Source: Ilex aquifolium (taxonomy: Eukaryota > Streptophyta > Magnoliopsida > Aquifoliales > Aquifoliaceae). Taken from it: a stretch of DNA of 64,000 nt. The DNA is taken from the NCBI GenBank assembly GCA_951799425.1, contig OX637399.1, forward strand, positions 31,432,701 through 31,496,700. The letters are read 5' to 3'. Below are positions 59,903 through 64,000 of this stretch, piece by piece. Each line of letters starts with the position of its first letter. The first letter of the stretch is position 1. A program made the position numbers and the translations under genes. The notes under the pieces are model-generated. The model had not been told where the DNA came from, did not search any database, and worked only from the letters and a program-made list of their open reading frames with translations.

Positions 59903-62900
59903 TCATCTAACCTTTCTCTTTCCCTTCCTAATGGCAACAGCCCTTGCACTTGAATCATCACTTTCTGGTGAGTCTTTAACAACTGTCTGTTCCTGCAAAA
60001 CCAGACCACGATTCCTGGACAATTTCCTAATTGGGGTTGTAGGCAACGCTGCTTGAGTTTTTCCAGATGTTGAATTTGGTTGAGAATTACTTGATTCATC
60101 CACTCCATTCCTTTGGGGCATCAGTTCCTCTCCAACACTAACAGCAGCCATCATGAACTGCCAATTCAATTGGTGACAGGTTTAGAAAGAATGCTCACAC
60201 TTAATATATAACTCCAGCTATCAATCTTCAGTCAATATCAAATCAAAGTAGAAGAGACAAATCAAAAGTAGTCGAAAATGGCCATGCTAGAAACCATTGC
60301 ATTATGCTCTGAAACATGTAATATCTAATTATTACCAAACCAGATTAGAGTTTGTCAATGGAAGTCTTAATTAGGCATACAACAATGCATGACAAATTTA
60401 AGTTATGGTGCTCAGGAAATCCAAGTTTTAGCCAGCAAAGTCATCTGTGAAACGCCCTCAAAACATCATTATTAGATAAATTAGAAATGATAGTCAGACC
60501 AAATTACTTTTAAGGATCAATGTAAAAGCTTCAAGTAATCACACTTCTGTTGAGATACCTTCCAATCCTTGAAATCAAATCTGAAGACGAAGTGGCTGTA
60601 AGCAACCTCCCCGGACACAACTGCATTGGCTGCAGGAGCGTTCCTTGGTGCTGAGAAAATAAATCAACATAATATCAACATAAAAACAGAACAAAATGGA
60701 ACTAAAATATTGATGATTTATGGAGTATCTTACAAACTAGATGACAGCCATCTTCATCAACTTTTATTTCAGCCCGCCCATCTTTAACCAGAAATGATAG
60801 AGCAAACAGATTTTCCACCGTCTGTGCAAAGGAGTTCCTGTTCAGGATCAAATTTTCAAGCCTCACCCTTCTATTCTTCCTCAAAATATCAAACATAGTT
60901 GCCATATTTTTATCCGTGTCTGTTCTCTCTTCTGTAAGAGTGTCATCAAGCTACACAAAGTTGGAAGGATGTCAATGTAACTGAGTGGCACTCCCACCAA
61001 GATAATCAGCAAAATCTTTGAACTAGGCAATCTTGCTGAGACAACACTTGACACTAAAGAAAAAGATCATTTCAGATAACTGCCACAACATTTTTATCCC
61101 TAGAGAAAAGGATTCTAGCGCTCCCTTAATAGTATGAGAGCAGTATCGAGATGAACTCATCAATAGTTTAAAGCAAAACGAGTAAGCATATAGAACAGAA
61201 AAAAGGCAATCAAATCTATACACCAGAATGTTATATGTACTCCAGAGAATTCGAGTTCCATGTAATATTCAATCTTTTAGACATAAATAACCATCTTTAG
61301 AAGAAAAAATAATTTCCTTCAATTTTATTGTTGCAGCTGGGTCTATTACACTTCTAATGATCCACCTTCAAACCAATTTGACCAATACAGTCACAAGTGA
61401 TTTTAAGAAATTTTTTTACAGAAAATGTATCCTCGCCAAATATATACATAGGAACCAGAAAAAAGCTTGTTTTACCTCCTCTGGTCGAGCACTTTCTGTT
61501 GGTCTCTCTCGTTTCCTGTGGACAACAGCTTTACGTTGCTTGATTTCAGTATTCATTGGGCCAAGCCTGTGACATGAGTTTGATAATAAAAAATAATAAG
61601 TTTATCTTTACTTCTATGTAATAACTAATAGATTAATGAGATGTAACATGCCTCCATCCATCAGAAAATGCCTTTAAAACATAGCACAGTTTCTAGAAAC
61701 CTTAAAACACCTTTATATGAATCTTGCAACATTACGAATTAGTTTTTATCTAAGTTCTATTGATTTTCTAGTCAATTATGCAAAAAAAGGTTACTTCTAT
61801 ATGATTTGAATTAATGATACCACCTCTACATATTTTTGAAGCGCGGTTTAAAAACAGAACATCATCGAAATAGAAGGACACTAATGCTACTTACATGGTG
61901 CAACAACCAGGACTCCTTGTGAAAACATGCGACACTAGAAGGCCAATGTCTTTCCAACGTATGGAGTTCCTGCCCTCGTCCATGCCGGTAGTCACTGCAC
62001 CATGTTGCCCAAAATCCCTAAGCAGACATGTGACAAAATCTGAAGGAGTCACTCCTTCATTGCTATGTGCCTTAACAGATGTCAACAATGTGTTTGTAAT
62101 GTCCAACAGAGCCTCTGCATCTGCAACTTGTTCCCTGGGCTTTTGCACTGTAAATCAAGTCGATAAAAAACTACTACTTCAAACTGACAATCTCAGATAT
62201 ACGCAAAACACCACTAAATAGTACAAACAATGAACGAACAAGCAAGACCCAACCTGCAAGCCTTTTAACAATTTTTTTTCATTCTCCGTAGGGAAAGCAG
62301 ATAAAGCTTAACATAAAGCATAAACACGTCAGAGACAACCTTTTTGAAATCTTCCAAGTGATTTCAATTTTCAAGTAATAATTTTTGAAACCCAATGAGA
62401 AAAAGAAAAGATTTACACCCCAGATTTAGAACCCAATTTAAAGTCAAATAAAATATTGCTCTAGCATCTTAATCAAACTCAGACGAAAGTAATAATTTTT
62501 GAAACCCAGTGAGAGAAAGAAAAGATTTACACCCCAGATTTAGAACCCAATTTAAAGTCAAATAAAATATTGCTCTAGCATCTTAATCAAACTCAGATGA
62601 AAGTGCTAGAAAAATTGCTCTATTCAGTTGCCTCAACAAATGTGGGAAGGATTTCGATTCACCATCATTCTTTAGTCTCCGAAAAAGAAAAACAAATGTG
62701 GGAGGGAAAATGCGTAAAAAATTCGAACTCTTGGACTCTGAACTCCCAAAAAACTCTACTGAACAAAAGGCTAATTCAATTATTTGGGTAAGCATACTTC
62801 AAGCGACTTTCCCATTTTTCTGAAACCAACATAAGAAACACTCTTCCCTTGAGTTTTCTCCGCAACCAAAGAGACATCCGCCCCCCGGGGGGGGGGGGGG

Positions 62901-63404
62901 GGGGGGGGGGGGGGAAGAAAGACAGAGAGGAACACATTACAAATATAATCGTAATCAATACAACACAATAAATAGTAAACGTAATTTGAAAAATACCTAG
63001 CTGATGCAAGCTTTCAACTTCATCAATTATGGCCTTAAACTTATCGGAATCAACCCTCGAAATATCATCCCTCTCATCTGCAACAGATAACCTTTATATC
63101 AATATCTAAACCATATTTAGTTCCAAACCCAAGCAAAATAGAAATAACGTATTAATAAATTTAATTATTCGAAAAAATTACCGCTAATTCGATTCTTGAA
63201 AGTGTGGTAACGAGACCGAAGAAGTCTGCGTTCAGTAACACCATCGGTTCCACGATTGGTGTCTCTTGCAGTACCTGCTTCTGCATCACCATGATTCTCT
63301 AAAACATCTCTTCTTCTACTACTACTACTAGTGCTAGCACTAGCAATCCCTCTACCACCATCGCCAATTCCACTACTTGGCTCTCGTTTTACGATTCGAA
63401 CCAT
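59903..63404 (-). CDS. NSE4A: non-SMC element 4, SMC5/6 complex subunit (kleisin)
   Basis: NSE4 is the kleisin bridging the heads of SMC5 and SMC6 in a nuclear complex for DNA repair and chromosome stability. Seven exons on the minus strand splice in frame: 63182-63404, 62997-63077, 61895-62147, 61476-61566, 60734-60950, 60559-60650, 59903-60157, giving 403 residues. The N-terminal part is Ser-rich ([14 protein letters not shown]). The conserved N-terminal kleisin region includes [29 protein letters not shown] and [19 protein letters not shown]. The C-terminal Nse4 domain includes [19 protein letters not shown], then [18 protein letters not shown] and [14 protein letters not shown]. The tail ends basic (RKGKRKVR). 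Length and motif order match plant NSE4; NSE4A versus NSE4B is not decided by this sequence. Confidence 0.95.
62377..62604. repeat. 114-bp tandem duplication in NSE4 intron 2
   Basis: Units 62377-62490 and 62491-62604 differ at only about four positions by eye. Both run from TAATTTTTGAAACCC to AACTCAGACGAAAGT-type ends. A recent duplication confined to the intron. Confidence 0.85.
62881..62914. repeat. C6-G28 homopolymer in NSE4 intron 2
   Basis: Six C followed by 28 consecutive G on the plus strand. The true length is uncertain because such tracts are error-prone in all sequencing methods. Confidence 0.8.
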
Positions 63405-63628
63405 AGCTTAGAAATTGAAAACAAATTTCAGCCAATTTTCTTAAAAAGAATTTACGGAACAGTATAAACCCTAGAGTGGAGTTTGATAATCAACGAGAAC
63501 AGAGGGCTAAGAAATCGAAATAGAATTAATTAACAAAAAAAAACATTGAAAATTGAAATCTTGGAGCCGAAGGAAAAGCCCTAAATTTTCAAAAGAAACC
63601 CAAATCACATTTAATGGCGCGCTTCCGC

Positions 63629-63666
<38 letters not shown>

Positions 63667-64000
63667 GTAAATTGCGTAGGAGGATCAGTGGAACGTGTGA
63701 TGGATTGGATTGGCCTGCCTTCTGATCAGAATTTATAGTTTTGGGAAAATTCCATCTTTCCCCTGAAAGATATAAAAATTCATAGTTGTTCCCCCGAATG
63801 ATTAATTGTTCCACATTATCTCCTCAAAAAAAATAGAAGCGTTATCATGTGGTCCACTGTCTTATTTTCATTTGATCGTTTATCTGTTTTGTTCCAAATC
63901 AACCAATTAGGAATCACAAAACAAATAAATGACTAAACGAAAATAAGACGATAGACCATATTGTAACGTTTTTTATTCTTTAAGAAAGTAATGTGAAAAA
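63405..64000 (-). promoter_or_regulatory. NSE4 5' leader/promoter and window end
   Basis: The NSE4 leader should begin here. A (CT)n tract (63631-63664; GA on the NSE4 strand) lies about 230 bp upstream of the ATG, as in the VQ and ENR leaders. No clear TATA box. The remaining bases to 64000 are AT-rich with no gene seen. Confidence 0.4.

Noticed and set aside
1-64000. CRISPR array, tRNA, rRNA or bacterial operon
   Set aside because: No regularly spaced identical repeats with unique spacers and no full tRNA or rRNA were seen; tRNA-like boxes occur only in SINE-like segments.

Overview
The window looks like nuclear DNA of a flowering plant, probably a eudicot. It is AT-rich, its genes have many introns, and the proteins are plant-specific types: a plastid fibrillin, a VQ protein, LEA_1 proteins, a KH/CCCH protein, plastid enoyl-ACP reductase and the SMC5/6 subunit NSE4. 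Plant Ty1/copia and Ty3-type retroelements and tRNA-derived SINE-like repeats fill much of the rest. No bacterial, organellar or CRISPR-type gene organisation is seen. From memory, an LEA4-5-like gene next to a KH/CCCH gene is also the Arabidopsis arrangement (At5g06760/At5g06770), so this pair may be conserved synteny.

Layout. 1-3470: a degenerate GTCGAC minisatellite split by a young, almost gutless LTR element (1.29-kb LTRs, 286-bp interior, TSD AACTG), then a copia-type LTR fragment with its primer binding site. 3761-7424 (+): the last three exons of a fibrillin; its 5' exons are not visible. 7425-10966: repeats and a fold-back element. 10967-11455 (-): intronless VQ-motif gene. 11586-17916: repeat-rich spacer with fold-back elements, a G-poor CCA/CAC tract and a GC-rich island. 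17917-35603 (+): a broken LEA_1 gene whose single intron has grown to about 17.3 kb. 39141-39710 (+): its intact paralogue with ABRE-type promoter motifs. 41447-48781 (-): KH plus three-CCCH RNA-binding protein gene, 3 coding exons. 51370-58356 (+): plastid enoyl-ACP reductase, 12 coding exons plus a leader exon. 59903-63404 (-): NSE4, 7 exons.

The most unusual region is the LEA intron. A Ty1/copia element (18638-35026, minus) sits inside what looks like a SINE. The copia reverse transcriptase is in turn split by an 11.65-kb composite (19740-31386) with a perfect 5-bp duplication, ATAAC. The composite is a giant inverted repeat: two 5.5-kb arms, each an LTR plus the 3' interior of one retroelement family, head to head around a 364-bp spacer. 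Each arm carries a plant-transposon-type ORF with the same two in-frame stops, preceded by its own TATA box and the palindrome ACCGTCCGGACGGT. The same palindrome lies upstream of the TATA box in the LTR, which suggests an internal promoter wired like the LTR promoter.

The genes do not form a pathway. ENR and the fibrillin act in plastids, NSE4 in chromosome maintenance, the CCCH/KH protein on RNA, and LEA and VQ proteins in stress responses. All assignments come from reading the sequence and from family knowledge; no database search was run.
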